Numbered from the stretch's first letter, positions 23,327-36,510 are shown. The stretch: DNA of 64,000 nucleotides from Artocarpus heterophyllus (GCA_025403435.1 CM046348.1:14756034-14820033); one strand, 5' to 3'. Numbers and translations: made by a program. Notes: a model not told the origin generated them from the letters alone.

Positions 23327-26300
23327 ATGAGATTAAGAAGGCGTAGACAATGCTTTCCTTCTTGTTCTTCTCATCACAGAGTAAAACCCCTTAGCTCAAC
23401 CCCATCTCTTCTATTCTCTTTGTCTCATTCAATTAATCTATTTCTGTTTCTTTTTGTTTTTAATGCTTGCTACAATTTCGCGCCATTACTAAAAGTATAT
23501 AAAGCTAAATTGGTATTAAAAAGTTAGCTAGCAAAAATTAAAAGAAATAGAAGTTCTTAGAATTGCTCAAATTTGTATATTTAAAATATTTTTTTATTTT
23601 TACTTTTATTTTTTTTAGGTTGATGAGGATGAAACTTACTGGAGACGAACCAAGGATGATGAGGAGTTGGAGTGGTCACATGATTCCACCCACGTAATAG
23701 CGCAGTTAGCTCAATGTTTTGGTGAGTAGAATCTTTCTTTACCCCTTTCTTTCAAATCTTCTCATGGTTTTTAATGTTGGTCTTTTTTCATGCTACATTT
23801 CAACTCATATTTCTGTTTTCTGATAAATGATATACAATTGCAATGTGCGTAAGTTACTTGTAATCATATAATAAAATACTTGTTACAAGATTTCTTTGTC
23901 TTCCATTAAAACATTGATGGACCGTCATTAACCGTTTCTGTGTCTCTCTTTCTTCATAACCAATTTTTTCTTTGATCTTACTCTTTCTTTTTGGAATGAA
24001 ATTTACTTTCTTAAATGTAAATGGACCCTCAGTAATTCCCACAGCTGGCCTGCATCTTGGTCTATACCTGTTGAAGCAAATTAGGATCATTATGAGAAGT
24101 TTTCTGTATGTAAGAAATGCAAGTAATGCTGCATTTGACAATGCCCTTCCGTACTCTATATATATATCTATATATCTATATATGAATTTACGATATACAA
24201 GTAAAATTTTTTTATTCACCGGCAAAGTATTTCAATTTTTGCAGCTAATGCTATGGTCGGACCACGGTCATGGTTTCTAGGACTTTTCACTCGCTCAAAC
24301 AATAAGCGCAATGACAAGTATCTTGACTACACATTGACCCCTCTTCAGGTATTAAGTGAGTTGTTTGAAAGAAAAAAAAAAAGTAGCAAATAAGTAGCTA
24401 TTATGATATTTTTAGCCATAGTAGAACGTCAATGTTAGCGTCCAATCTTATTTCTGCCTTCCTGAAGTCGGGTTAACCTGATCCTTAATTGAAAGTTATA
24501 TTGTACTCGCGAAGCTACATTGTTTTCGTTTGCTACCATCAAACTTATTGTTTGAATTGGTCATAAGTTTCCAAGTTTCTTACCAGGAACATAGGCTTCA
24601 ACGACTTCAAGAGCGATTACACGTTCCGTTTGATGAGACTCGTCCCGATCACCAAGTATGTTCTCTTTGCTCTGCTTAATCATTTTTCTGTCATCTGCTT
24701 TACTTCCAAATTTGACTCACTTGAGTTTGATAACCTAAGCTAAATTTATGCCATCAAAGAATATTGTCCTTATGGAGGTAGAACCGGGGCAATTCATGCT
24801 TCCTTTTGTCCATCGAAAATCTTGGCTTTGTTTAAAAAATTAGTGTAGAAATCATCATCGAAGTCTTCTTTTGCATCAACACTAGTCTCTGCTAATTCAT
24901 CTTATTTTCAATGTCTTCTTTTTCTTCCTCACTCTTTGATCCAAATTCTCTCATATTAACAATTGTCAAAATTAAAATTTAGTGGTGTCTTTAATAACAG
25001 GAAGCCTTGAGAGCGTTGTGGTTTTCTGCCTTTCCAAATACTGCTCTGAAAGGGTTGATCTCTGAGCAATGGAAAGACATGGGATGGCAAGGTCCTAATC
25101 CATCCACCGACTTTAGGTAGTACGGCTCTGTTCTGTTTAATACTTGTTTGTATAACAATTTTATATGCATTGTGTTTGTGTTTATGCTTGTGTTCATATT
25201 CCTCTATTTCAATCATCAAAGCAGAACGAAAATAAAGATAGAAATGTTTTGTTTTCATTTTGTTTTTTGACATAATGTTCTAGTTTTTTCAATTGAGAAG
25301 TATCTTTGCTCACAGTAAATTACTACACGTAGGGGTTGCGGATATATTTCACTAGAGAATTTGCTATTTTTCGCCAGGACTTATCCGGTATGCGGCAATT
25401 ACAATATTGCTCTTGTAATTTATTTAACCCTTGTGCATTTTGATGATGTCTTTCTAGTTTCTCTAATTCGCAAACTAGTACAGAAGATGACTTATTACTA
25501 ATCAAGTAAAATTCAAAATCGAAGGCGTCTTTTCGTAGGTTATTGTTCAAGCAAGGAGGGAAGCGGGCAACATGGGAGTATCCATTTGCTGTTGCAGGAA
25601 TAAACGTATCATTTATGTTGATTCAGATGCTGGATCTTTACTCAGGTGATTAAGATTCTTGTAACAAAATCCTCATCTTTAGTTAAGTACACAACTTCTT
25701 TCATGTTCAAATAATAGATCATTTGGCACACATGTTTGTTGCTTTTGAACATCTTTTCTTTTCTGCTCTGTATACTTTGCAGCAAAACCAAAATGCATTC
25801 CTGGAGTCAATTTCCTGAGGTTATTAGGAGGTAAAGAACACAAGAACTTGCCTGTTATACTGTATACATGTCTCTTTTGATTTGTTTAAACTACATATTT
25901 TGCAATTTCTCTTCTCGAATAATTCGTATTTTTAATTCCTCAATTGCAGAAGATGAAGAAGCATTTGATGTCCTATACTGCATGGCTTTTGAGATGATGG
26001 ACGCGCAGTGGCTTGCCATGCATGCTTCTTACATGGAATTTAATGTACTCTCTCTCTAAATGATCATTTGTTTAGAATGAGTTCAGACTGGTGGTCTCTA
26101 AATTTGTCATGTCCCTTTACTACTTATTTGTCATGTCATCTAAATTTAATAACCTGACCATATATTTATAAGTGATTCGATAAGGTGTCAAAAATTTAAT
26201 TGGACGGACAACTAACAGATCAGAAAAATAAGATAATAGACCTTGATTTATATAAAATAGTGAGATTTCTCTCTAATCTAAAGAGCACTCCTATATAACC

Positions 26301-26576
26301 ATGGGGTTAAAACCTTGCTACTAATAAGACAACAGGTGGCGGTCTAATAAGTAGATTGTGAATTAGATTAAGGCCCATTGTTTTGTCAATATTATGGTTT
26401 TAACTTGACAAGGTTGAAAAGGATTTTTCTTACTCCAGATCACTAAACGCTTTGCTGATTTGAAATGTTTTCAGGAGGTTTTACAAGTCACGAGGACTCA
26501 ATTGGAAAGAGAGCTGTCTTTAGAAGACATACACAGAGTACAAGATCTACCTGCATACAATCTTTTGTACCAGTAG
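23327..26576 (+). CDS. ELMO/CED-12 domain-containing protein, ten exons
   Basis: The exons that join in frame are 23327-23380, 23619-23721, 24245-24348, 24587-24655, 25001-25116, 25333-25387, 25525-25645, 25783-25830, 25950-26044 and 26475-26576, giving 867 bp or 288 aa. All introns are GT-AG. The N terminus is basic (MRLRRRRQC). The ELMO domain spans roughly residues 86-270, with plant hallmarks SEQWKDMGWQGP, NPSTDFRGCG, SLENLLFFARTYP, WEYPFAVAGIN, MLIQMLDLYS, WLAMHASYMEFN and the ending YNLLYQ. Animal ELMO proteins act with DOCK Rac exchange factors and ELMODs as Arf GAPs. The role of plant members is poorly defined, so I assign no reaction. Exon 7 starts at the AG of CGAAG|GCG, which gives the conserved ASFRRLLFKQ; a more obvious TAG 3' of it would drop five residues. 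Exon 1 is inferred from phase 0 and its Arg-rich start; another first exon is possible. The gene appears intact. Confidence 0.92.
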
Positions 26577-26904
26577 TTTTGTGAGCACCTCTTAATTAGA
26601 ATACCATGAGAATGATTGATATGTTACAACTTGGCAAAGTTCTTCACCGTGCACGAAAATTTTGCATCACAAGGCCAAGTTATGTCCAGAGGTTCTTTAT
26701 AGCTCTGATGATTATACAGAATATCTACATAACAAGAGGACTATAAAATTTTTGAGTTAATTATGAAGCTATCTGATAATTAATGATCAATTTAGGATTA
26801 GATTTATCAGCTGACTTGGATCATAAGAGTTGCTCAAAATTTCCAGGCTATAGGGCAGTTGAAAGAATGAAATGTCAAAAAATGAGAAAATAAAAATAAA
26901 AATA
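26577..26904 (+). other. 3' flank of the ELMO gene
   Basis: AT-rich sequence after the TAG at 26574-26576, expected to hold the 3' UTR. An AATAAA-like polyadenylation signal is not distinct. No other gene is seen. Confidence 0.4.
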
Positions 26905-28285
26905 AAGAACTCTTCAATCGAATGCGTATAGTTTCATTTTTAAAATCCTTCAATATTCACTTCAGAGAAAGTGAACAACAATAATAATATTAAATGAAAA
27001 AAATTCCAACGTTAACGCCGACAAGTTATAAAAATTGGTTTATTTTACTGATGACCACTAGTTATATAACTTGTTTTATTTTACACAACATTTGTTTTTG
27101 GAGCTCCAAGTACTCTAACTATCTTGACATTTATGGAATATACAATTTTGACTTAACTGCTAAAGAATTGTTTATTTGCAGACAGAATTTAACAAAATGG
27201 CACTGAGGGTTTCAAAATAGATTAAAAACTAAAATAGATGGTGGTACAAAGTCTAGACATGGTTCTTTTTCTTGTTGAGATTATTCTTTTTAGAGAGAGA
27301 GAGAGATACAAAGTCTATACATTGTTCCTTTTCTTTTTGAGATTATTATTATTATTTTTTCTGAATTAGAGATGAGAGAGAGAGAGAAGTATTTGAAAAA
27401 GAAACAAAAATAGATTGTGTTTCAAAGTTTAGACACGGTTACTTTTCTTTTTGAGATTAACTTCTTTTTTTTTTTTTTTTTTTTTCTAAATTAGAGATAA
27501 GAGAGAGACGTCTTTTTAAAAAAAAATTAAAAAATAGATTGTGTTACAAAGTGCAAACATGGTTTCTTTTCTTTTTGGGATTATTTTTTTTTTCCAAATT
27601 AGAGATGTGAGAGACAAAGAGAAACATATTTGAAAAAAAAAAAAACTAAAAATAGACTGTGTTACATTACAAAGGCTAGACATGGTTCCTTTTCTTTTTG
27701 AGATTATTTTTTTTTCTAAATCAGATATGAGAGAGAGACGTATTTAAAAAGAAATAAAAAAAGACTGTTACAAAGTCTAGACATGGTTCCTTTTCCTTTT
27801 GAGATTAATTTTTTTCTAAATTAGGGATGAGACAGAGAGACGTATTTGAAAAAAAAAACTAAAAATAGACCATTTTACAAAGTCCAGACATAGTTTCTTT
27901 TCTTTTTGAGCTTAATTTTTTTTACTAAATTAGAGATGAGAGAGAAAGAGAGAGTATTGGAAAAAAAAAAAAAAAAAAAAGAAGAAGAAGCTAAAAACAG
28001 GTTGATTGTGTTACAAAGTGTAGACATGGTTCTTTTTCTTTTTGAGAATATTTTTTTTTCCAAATTAGAGATGTGAGAGACTATTTTAAAAAAAAAAAAA
28101 AAATAGACCGTGTTACAAAGTCTTGACATGGTTCCTTTTCTTTGTGAGATTATTTTTTTTTCCTTCAAATTAAAGATAAAGACGTAGAGAGAACATTATT
28201 TGAAAAAAAAAAAAAAAGACTAAGAATAGATTGTGTTACAAAGTCTACACACGGTTCCTTTTCTTTTTGAGATTACTTGACAACT
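26905..28285. repeat. Leader sequence plus minisatellite array, copy A
   Basis: The first ~330 bp is a leader containing ATATTCACTTCAGAGAAAGT and CAACATTTGTTTTTGGAGCT. It is followed from about 27230 by roughly ten units of ~100-110 bp. Each unit has the order GTTACAAAGTCTAGACATGG, TTCCTTTTCTTTTTGAGATT, a T run, AAATTAGAGATGAGAGAGAG, then an A run and AAAAATAGAC. The same leader and the same units occur at 46700-49790. Unit number is counted by eye. The small open frames inside are repeat artefacts. Confidence 0.88.
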
Positions 28286-29301
28286 GAATTACTTTAAAAC
28301 AGAAATCTGGACTAACTTTTTTCTTTTTCCTGATTAATTATTTCTTCCCGAGTTTCTCATTTTTCAACCGATTCCATAGCATAGTTGAAGTTGTCCAGGC
28401 CTTAGGTATCTTTCACTTTCTGGAGTCTGTTTGGTTCATAGATTTGAATAAAAGATTTGAATAAAGATTTAAATTTTTATGAGGGAAAATATTATAGCAA
28501 AATGATTCGAACCACGAAACAAACGTACCCTGAGTGTGATATCTTTTGGGGATTGAAATTTTACCATTCATTAAAAAAAAAAAAGCCCTTGTTGAAATCT
28601 AACCAACCTTTATTAGTCATCATTACGTATTTATGACCATCTCCTTAAGCCATTTTCTTTTTTAAGCTGATCTTACATGGATGACCTCGATCTCTGTGGT
28701 TTAGAAACTTTTAATCTGTTAATAATGTTAGAGAAGTGTATTCTATAAATACTTATTTATATCCTGTTTAATATTAATTGGTTATAACTAACTTTTTTAG
28801 TTAAAAACAGTGTAAAGCTCTCATATGTTATAGCAAAATTTATAGATAATAATCTAAATAGTCCTTAATAATTAATTGAAGTTTGAGATTTTTAATTAAA
28901 TATTTCAAGTGCGGTCCAATTTCATTTAGAATGAAATAGTCTTATCCAAGCTATTAATGTAAATACATTGATTTGAGGTATTTTATATAATAAGATTATA
29001 TAGGATTAGACCAGATAAATCTCTAATAATCTTCTATTGCAAATAGAGTATTCAAATTTATTACTATGATGATCTATGACAGTCTCAATCTTGAGTATTT
29101 ATTAGACTCCTATTTATGACATTGTGTTTGTTTACTTGCTTGGTAAGATTTGTTTAAAAACATATCACAACTTTTTATCTTGGAAACATAGTGAAATAAA
29201 TGGTTGGGAATGATATTATACAGATAAGGAATTCATTCCTTCCTATTAGAACTTAAAAGAATAGTTCCATTCCTTCCTATTAGAAGTTAAAAAAATAGTG
29301 C
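28286..29301. other. AT-rich intergenic DNA
   Basis: Short frames only, with no recognisable domain. A small direct repeat (CATTCCTTCCTATTAGAA near 29234 and 29269) lies close to the left side of the solo LTR. Nothing else is recognised. Confidence 0.5.
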
Positions 29302-29306
29302 TTTTG

Positions 29307-31647
29307 TGACGCGCTCCGAAATACGGGAGGTGACGTGGCAGGTTAATTAGGTTAATTAAGTAAAAATTTTAATTAAAACACAAGTTTAAGAATTTAATTA
29401 ATTAAGAAGTAATGATAATTTAAAACCCTTTTTAAGCAAACATTAATAATAATTAAATAAATAACATAAAGCAAAATGAAATAAATAAAATAATAAAGAG
29501 AGAGGGAATACGCGTTGGGTCCCACTGACCCACAACTTGTGCACACATATAGTATCAACAATAAATAAATTACAACCACAGTCCAAAATAAAAGGAGAAG
29601 TTAAAATAATACATGCCTTGATTAATTTGTACAACAACCTACCCAGGTCTTCTATTGGTCGCAAGTTTGATCTGCGGACCCCTCGTCAATCCTAAGCTGA
29701 ATTCCACCTAGGAGAAAATGTTGAAAACAAGTAAAAAGTGAGCGAAAGGCTCAGTAGGACTATGTTTTAAAACAAATGGATGATTTAAATATAAAATTTA
29801 TTTTCCAAGAAAAATAATTTAGAAAACAAAATTAGATAGATAAAATTCGTTTAAATAAAACTTATCGAAATCAGTTCATTCAGAAAAGTACCTTTTTATC
29901 TTTCTTGGGCAAACCATAGTTATCACCACCGAAGTGGCCTAGCTAGGTTTCGGGACCTGCCCCCAATGTCGCACGCTACACGACCCGATCTCTAATATGA
30001 CGTGATGCCCATCTATGTATTTTTATTATCATTTAAAACCCATTCACCAAGTATATTCATTTATGTTCATTATGTGGTTCTTTATGAAATTCACCTCAAT
30101 CCACTATTTGAGAAAATAACCGATAAGATCCTTTTTCAATCAATCATTGAAAACATTTTGATAACAATCCTTTTGAGGCCAAAATTATTTAAAAACGTGG
30201 CTACCAAGGAAAGGGGTTGAAGTCCTACCTCAATATCCATGTTTATGAAATTCACCTCAATCCACTGTTCGAAAAAATAACCGATAAGATCCTTTTTCAA
30301 TCAATCATTGAAAACATTTTGATAAAAATCCTTTTGAGGCCAAAATTATTTAAAAACGTGGCTACCAAGGAAAGGGGTTGAAGTCCTACCTCAATATCTG
30401 TGTTGATGTCTAATATTGCAGTCCCGATCCGCTATATGTTAGCTCCAAGGAACTACGAACAACCTTAAATATATAAACTAAGTCTATCAATATCTAGCTT
30501 AAGATATCCCATGTTGCTAAACTATCCAATGGTGTCCTAGTGTGCCACTTGTGTTTATAAAATCATACTACGAGATTAAAATATCAATCGGCGTTCAAAA
30601 TAGTAAAAATAGACAAAAAACGACAAATTTTTTTACTATGCCCGGTCAGCATGCCGGTTTCCCTGGTCTGGGCACAGTTTGGCCTACCGACCATCTGGGT
30701 TCTGTCGGCCGAAGGTTTCCAGGTTCGGCCTGCCGAAGGTATGAGTCCGGCCTACTAGATTCATGAATCCGACCTGCCGAACATGAAATTCGGCCTGCTG
30801 GACTGGAAAAATTCTAAAATTTTTCAGGCACGTGTCTCGGCCTCCCTGAGCCCAAATCCTCATTTTCAACCTGTTTTCTCAAATCCCAGGCATACAAAAC
30901 ATTCATAGAAGGTAGAACAATATAATAGGACACCTTTAAATCAGTTTAAACAAGATTTGCATTGAAAAATTCAAGAAAATCCAAAAATGAGAAAAAAATA
31001 GAGAAAAAATAGAAAAACTTGGTTCGAATTTGTTTTTCATAAAAGTAAGCTTAGATTCTAGATATTTTAAGTTTCTCTAACTTAGATTAAGAGCTTTCTA
31101 AGCTTAAACGAACTTGGATTTCAAAATACAATGAAAATTGAAAATTTTGAAAAAGTTTAAGATTTTGAAAACTAACATTGATTTAAGCTTCAAATCGAGT
31201 TTGTAGTTGCTCAAACACGTCTCCAAGCTTCCAATTCAGCTAAGGAACAAGGCTTGAGCTCAAATTTTTGAAATAAAAGGAGAGAGAAGTGAGAGCAGCG
31301 AGCAAAAGGGAGAGAAGGAGAGAGAAGGAGAGCTGGGAGAGAGAGAAGAGAGTGAGAGGGAAGGAGTGAGGGAGAGTGAAACAAATAAAGAGGAGGGAAG
31401 TGGTTTGCTACAAAAAAACCGTGTGCAGCTCACATATTTCAAATGGGACATGTTCGGTATTTAACAAATTGTTTTGTTCTAAAAATTTAAAATACAAATA
31501 AAAAATAAAAATAATTTAAAAATGATTTAAAATTAATTTGATTAGAAAATCATTACTAAATATTTAGATTAAAGTTAAATCACAATTTGGCACACTAATA
31601 CACCATTTTACACACTAATAACACTTAATTAAATTCGAGGTGTTACA
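29307..31647 (-). mobile_element. Solo LTR of an LTR retrotransposon (2341 bp)
   Basis: Read on the minus strand, the block starts TGTAACACCTCG and ends GCGCGTCA, so it has TG...CA ends. It is flanked by a perfect 5-bp direct repeat TTTTG (29302-29306 and 31648-31652), the expected LTR-retroelement target length. No gag or pol frame lies inside, which fits recombination between two LTRs. TGTAACACC-type starts are common in plant Gypsy LTRs, so Gypsy is my guess. A related, truncated copy lies at 51604-53556; both contain several GGCCTGCCGAA-type words and a GA-rich segment. Confidence 0.88.
30081..30402. repeat. 161-bp tandem duplication inside the solo LTR
   Basis: Two nearly identical units begin TTTATGAAATTCACCTCAAT at 30081 and 30242, an offset of 161 bp. 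Only a few bases differ, so this duplication is young compared with most repeats in the window. Confidence 0.9.
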
Positions 31648-31652
31648 TTTTG

Positions 31653-32576
31653 AGTGATGATATATAGCTTGAATAGTAGAGCTCTCGTTCATAATAAGAT
31701 TATGAATTAACTATTCATTAGAGGATGATTATAACCAAAGATAAAGATATAATAAGAAAGGTGAACGAGAATTGAACCTAGCTCGTATTATGAACTATTT
31801 ATAGTGGATTGACTTCTATATAATGATTATTTCAATAGACTACTTTCTATTTTTGAGTAATTATTACTATAATATTAAGAGTGCATTTTTAGGTTTTTAG
31901 TAGAGTATTATTGAAACTAATAAATTTGACACATTAATTAAAGATTTAATTAATTATCAAATTTATTGAAGCTTGAATTAGAGGTTCATAGGTCCCTAAT
32001 ACAACTTTTGTAACACTGTATCATATTAATGCATATAATGAATTATATACATTTAATTAGGAATTATTTAATTCTGAATTAATTTTTTCACACTAGATAT
32101 ATTAATGCGACACTTAAAAATGTTCTCTGTAACACATAATATAATGTGAAAAATATTTTCATATTTAACTGAGTATTGGTTAATTGATTAATTTATTATA
32201 TTTAATTAATAAGATTAATTAAATGTGTTTTGAATTAATTAATTAACTATATTTGAATAATAAAATTATTTAAATTTTTTTTCTCCTATGTGACACATAT
32301 GTGGTGGGACCACACTTTATCTATTCCAATATGGACATAAATTAAATAATTATTAATTAATTTAAAATTGATTTTTAAATAAATATAATTTATTTTAAAA
32401 TTGAATAAATATGATTTATTTAAATAAATTAAATATATATGTTACTATAGTCCATATATACATATACACGTACATGTGGTTTGTACATGGAATTACTTTT
32501 GAGTTTTATAATTAAAAAATAAAAAAGGTTGGACGTGTAGCTCCTCTACATACCTATTTTGGAGATTTTTTCTTCA
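31653..32576. other. AT-rich intergenic DNA
   Basis: Dense TTAATTAATT words at 32160-32460 and short frames only. No gene or paired repeat is recognised. Confidence 0.5.
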
Positions 32577-32584
32577 GTTCACTC

Positions 32585-33656
32585 TAGGGCTGGCAAAATC
32601 ATGTTAGATGTCGTGTTCGTGTCAATAAAATTACAACACGACATAACTACACTAAACACTAACACGATTAATAAACGTACTTAAAACGCAAACACAAACA
32701 TGACACGCTCATAACACGCATAACACGACACGATTATTAAATAAACCGTAACAGATTAACACAATTATAACATGTTATAACCCGTAAAAAAATAAAAAAA
32801 TAACATTATATTTAATTAAATTTCAAACATAACAAACATTTCTAATTCAAAATTCAAAAAATAACCAACATCAAAATATTCCCCTCTTTAAATTAAAATG
32901 TTCCTATCTTTCCTATCATTAAATTATTAAATGTCTTAAACTGTATTTTTTCTTCAATCCAATCTTTAAAATTAGGATTTAAGAAAAGTATTTAAAAGCC
33001 ATAAATGGCTTCATTAGCAGATGGCAATGCAGGCCGAAGGCAAGAAACGAGTCCTTATATAGAGGACTTGGGACAAAAATTTTGGTTTCCTTTCCATGGG
33101 GGACTTTTGAATGTTTGGAAGTTACCAAAACGTAATAGAACCATAATAAATGAAATAGAAGCTCTTATTTCACACCAAAAGATTATCAAGAGTGGTGGAG
33201 GCAAGTGTCATAATACTACTCTCAGGTGCAAGGTTTGAGTCTTCATACTTGCAAAATCATATAATTTTTTTAAAAAAATTTTAAGTTTCAAAAGTGTTAA
33301 AATCATAATAAATATATTAAAAGCTCTTATTTTACATCACATGATCATTCAATGTGGTGGAGACAAGCTCAATAATACACATTTAGGTGCAAGGTTTGAA
33401 TCCTTAAACTTGCAAAATCATAATTTTTTTATTTTAAGTTTAAATGTGCTATAAATGGGCGGGTCGTGCTGTGTCGTGTAAACATTAAACGTGCAGTAAA
33501 CGTGTTAAACATGCTCGCACGAATTCAACACATTTATTTTCGTGTTATTCATGCCAACCTATTTATGGCCCAATTAATAATCGCATGTCCAAACCTACTC
33601 ATATTGTGCCGTTTTCGTATCGTGTCATCATGCCATGTCCGAAATTGCCAGCTCTA
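32585..33656. mobile_element. Non-autonomous hAT element (1072 bp)
   Basis: The left end reads TAGGGCTGGCAA and the reverse complement of the right end reads TAGAGCTGGCAA. The flanking 8-mers are GTTCACTC (32577-32584) and GTTCACCC (33657-33664), seven of eight matching, as expected for an aged hAT target duplication. Subterminal regions are full of CACGA/TCGTG words (AACACGACA, CGTGTCGTG-like), the usual hAT pattern. No transposase is seen. The frame beginning at 33005 inside it has no recognisable domain. Confidence 0.87.
33140..33433. repeat. Internal duplicated segment in the hAT element
   Basis: Two ~130-bp copies (about 33140-33270 and 33300-33433) share GCTCTTATTT, GTGGTGGAG.CAAG, AGGTGCAAGGTTTGA and ACTTGCAAAATCATA. 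The word GGTTTGAGTC resembles a tRNA-type B box, so the unit may be SINE-derived. That reading is tentative. Confidence 0.7.
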
Positions 33657-33664
33657 GTTCACCC

Positions 33665-34460
33665 ACTAAAGAGATTAGTAAGTGGTTTTTAAAAATTTAA
33701 AACTAAATTAATTAATAACTAAATGCTTCATTATAAAACAGTGAAGATATCAGTTTTTGGCATACGTGAGAAAAATTGAGAGTTATTTCTTTGGAAAAAA
33801 AGTTCTATTATCTCATATGGTGAGTACATAGTAGAACCAAAATAGTGTCAGATAATTCATCCTTGCAGTTTTAACGCCCACTCGTAATTTTCTTGGTGTG
33901 AAAGCTTGGCTTGAAAGATCGTGGTGCTAAAGAGAAATTGTAGGAAACCCTGATAGATCTTCAAAAGATTTGAAATAAATTCTTCTATGCTTTTAATGTT
34001 TAATTAAAATTATATAGCCATTCCCGAAAATTAAAGTTTTTCAAAAAATTTTGTTTATCAATTGATCTATTTTTTCTGCTGCGTTTTATATTTAATTCAA
34101 ACATTGTTTTGCTTATTGTCTTTTGTAGATATTCTAACTATTTCTGTGAAGGACCCAAAAAATAAAGGATCAATTTGTTTACTCGCGAATTAGCCTATCA
34201 ATGTTTTTTGAAGGCAGTAGCCTCGCAACGTTAAATCATTATGTTTCATTTTAAAGAAATAAAAGTCATGGATTCGATAACCAACTGTAAAATATAGCAG
34301 TCGTACTTTACAATTACTGCATAATTATCAACGAGAAAGATGAAATACCACTTTAGATAATTGCTATATTTGAGTTCAATTTTTTCTTGAATATTCTAAA
34401 CCCTCTTCCCATGGCCCTTCTACCAAACATGATGTGGACACTCTATTTTTAAGAAATGTC

Positions 34461-34491
<31 letters not shown>

Positions 34492-35734
34492 GACAAGAAG
34501 AAGAAATGGTGGGTTTCCCCACCTATAACAAGTGAATTTGGCCATTGGATTTAAATTTGATGGTTCATAATAATGATGCTTAAAGGAAAAAAATTAACTT
34601 GAAGTTTTTATTTTTTATTTTTTTCTTTCCTCTCGTTCCTTTCTCCCACATTTGTTAATTACCCATCATTGGTTGCAAAAGCCAAATGTCAGTGATAGCG
34701 GCAAGACCAGCCCCTCCCCATGGCGGTGCAAGGTGCAATATTACCACACTCCTCCGCTATGTCGGCCAACACTGCACACAAATCTCATGACGGTGCATAT
34801 CCCTTCATAGGTGACCTTCTTCACTACCTCCAACAACTACTTATGCCTTTGCTCCTCCGAAGGCATGAACTCCATCCATCCCCCCGGCGTTCCATCTCTT
34901 GTCTATCCAAAAGTTGTAAACTTCCTCCCCCATCTTTTGTGATTCCTAATCCTCCTCCTTTGATGATGGGGCAAACCCCAACATCCTCTCCCCTCCCTCC
35001 CCCACTACTAGGGTTGCTCAAATGCGCTATCTCTCCTCTACCCAAAGACTTCTTTGCTGCCTCCGACCCTTTTGCATTTCTAGATTTTTTTTTTAAAAAA
35101 AAATTGCTAAGATGGGTAAAATTCATTGTGGTATGGCATATTGTTGTGTATTAGACTCCTTAATCCTACTGAGGGTAAAATATAGCAAATGAAAAATAAA
35201 CAAGAATATGCAAAATTCATAGTGGTTTACTCTAAACATGAGAGCTACGTCCACTTTTAGTCACTGTAAAAATTTACTATAATGATAAAGAAATTTAGAA
35301 GAGAAAAATTGCACACCCTCTCTCTATTCTCTCTCTATATTTTTTAAACTATACAAATAAGCCCTACAATGTTTAATTTATAGGTTGGTAAGAAAGAGGA
35401 AACAAAAAACAAAACAAAAAAAAAAAACTTTCTCACGTCGACACTTTTTAATATTCGTAGGAATTTAAATTAGGCTTCACATTTCTCTTAACACATATTG
35501 CTATACCTCTACGTCAAATATTTATGCTCCTTGATTTAATCAAACGGTGTAAGCAACATACTTCATCTATAAAGAAAAAGCAGTTCCTCATGGTAGACAA
35601 TTCCTTATTTTTATTCTTTTATTTTTTTTAGTACAAGAGGCAAGGATGCAACCCATTTGTCTTTTTATACGACATTTTGGAGACTTATGTGTTAGGCTAC
35701 TAAGAAAAAACCACACTTATAATCATAATATATG
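33665..35734. other. Intergenic DNA, no supported gene
   Basis: It contains an (AAAAC)n microsatellite near 34467-34490. The pyrimidine-rich block 34700-35080 is less AT-rich and has open frames on both strands, but neither translation shows a known domain or a sensible start. It may be an old gene fragment; I do not call it a gene. Confidence 0.45.
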
Positions 35735-36010
35735 TTATAATTAACAAAGAATATCAGTGAAACAAAACTTATAAAAGTTTGACTGATTAAAACTTGGCAA
35801 TATCATAATAATATATGTTATAATTAACAAAGAATATCAGTGAAACAAAACTTATAAAAGTATAATTAACAAAGAATATCAGTGAAACAAAACTTATAAA
35901 AGTTTGACTGATTAAAACTTGGCAATATCATAATAATATATGTTATAATTAACAAAGAATATCAGTGAAACAAAACTTATAAAAGTTTGACCGTTTAAAA
36001 CTTGGCAATT
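35735..36010. repeat. 83-bp tandem repeat, four copies, upstream of OMT copy 1
   Basis: Units start at 35735, 35818, 35861 and 35943 with (T)TATAATTAACAAAGAATAT. The first and third are full (82-83 bp). The second is cut to 43 bp after CTTATAAAAG. The fourth diverges at its end near 36010. Copies are almost identical, so expansion is recent. It ends about 500 bp before the OMT start codon, inside the likely promoter. Confidence 0.92.
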
Positions 36011-36510
36011 TCTCTAGTGTAATCGAAACAAATACCTATTGATGAGTTTTAGTTGTTTAGCCTGATACATCCACATTTAAAAAATATTTTAATTAAATTT
36101 CATAACTTCAAAACGTGCACTCTATTGAGATTCTGAAAGTCCCCTTAAAACTTGGTGATATTGTAAAGATTTTCTTTTGTTTTCTAACTAGAGTATTCTC
36201 ACGTCATTGGCTGCTCTTATCTCCAACCCCAGTCACTTTGCTCTTTCCGTCCCTCATATTCAATTGGAGTTTTTGTATTGCTTGCGCAGTTGTTGCCAAA
36301 AAACTAAGAATTATAACAACACTAAAATGATGAATTCAACTTTTTTTAGCATTGCCATGACATCACTACTCCCTTTCAATTATCATGACATGATATCAAC
36401 GCTTCAAGTTATTTATGCACTAACAAGAGCTTATTTTCTAACCATCACTCCAGCTAAACATCAAAAAGTGAAAGAGCTCTCTGAAAGATAATTAAAAAGA
36501 ATCTGAAATA

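Noticed and set aside
26905..28285. CRISPR-like array
   Set aside because: The regular units are a plant minisatellite with no constant repeat plus unique spacer pattern, and no cas genes are present.
31260..31451. Serine/proline-rich minus-strand frame
   Set aside because: It is the translation of a GA-rich tract inside the solo LTR.
33005..33238. 77-codon frame inside the hAT element
   Set aside because: It overlaps the internally duplicated segment and matches no transposase.
34720..35154. 144-codon plus-strand frame and its 100-codon antisense partner
   Set aside because: No domain, low-complexity proline/leucine content and open frames on both strands suggest composition bias; at best an old gene fragment.
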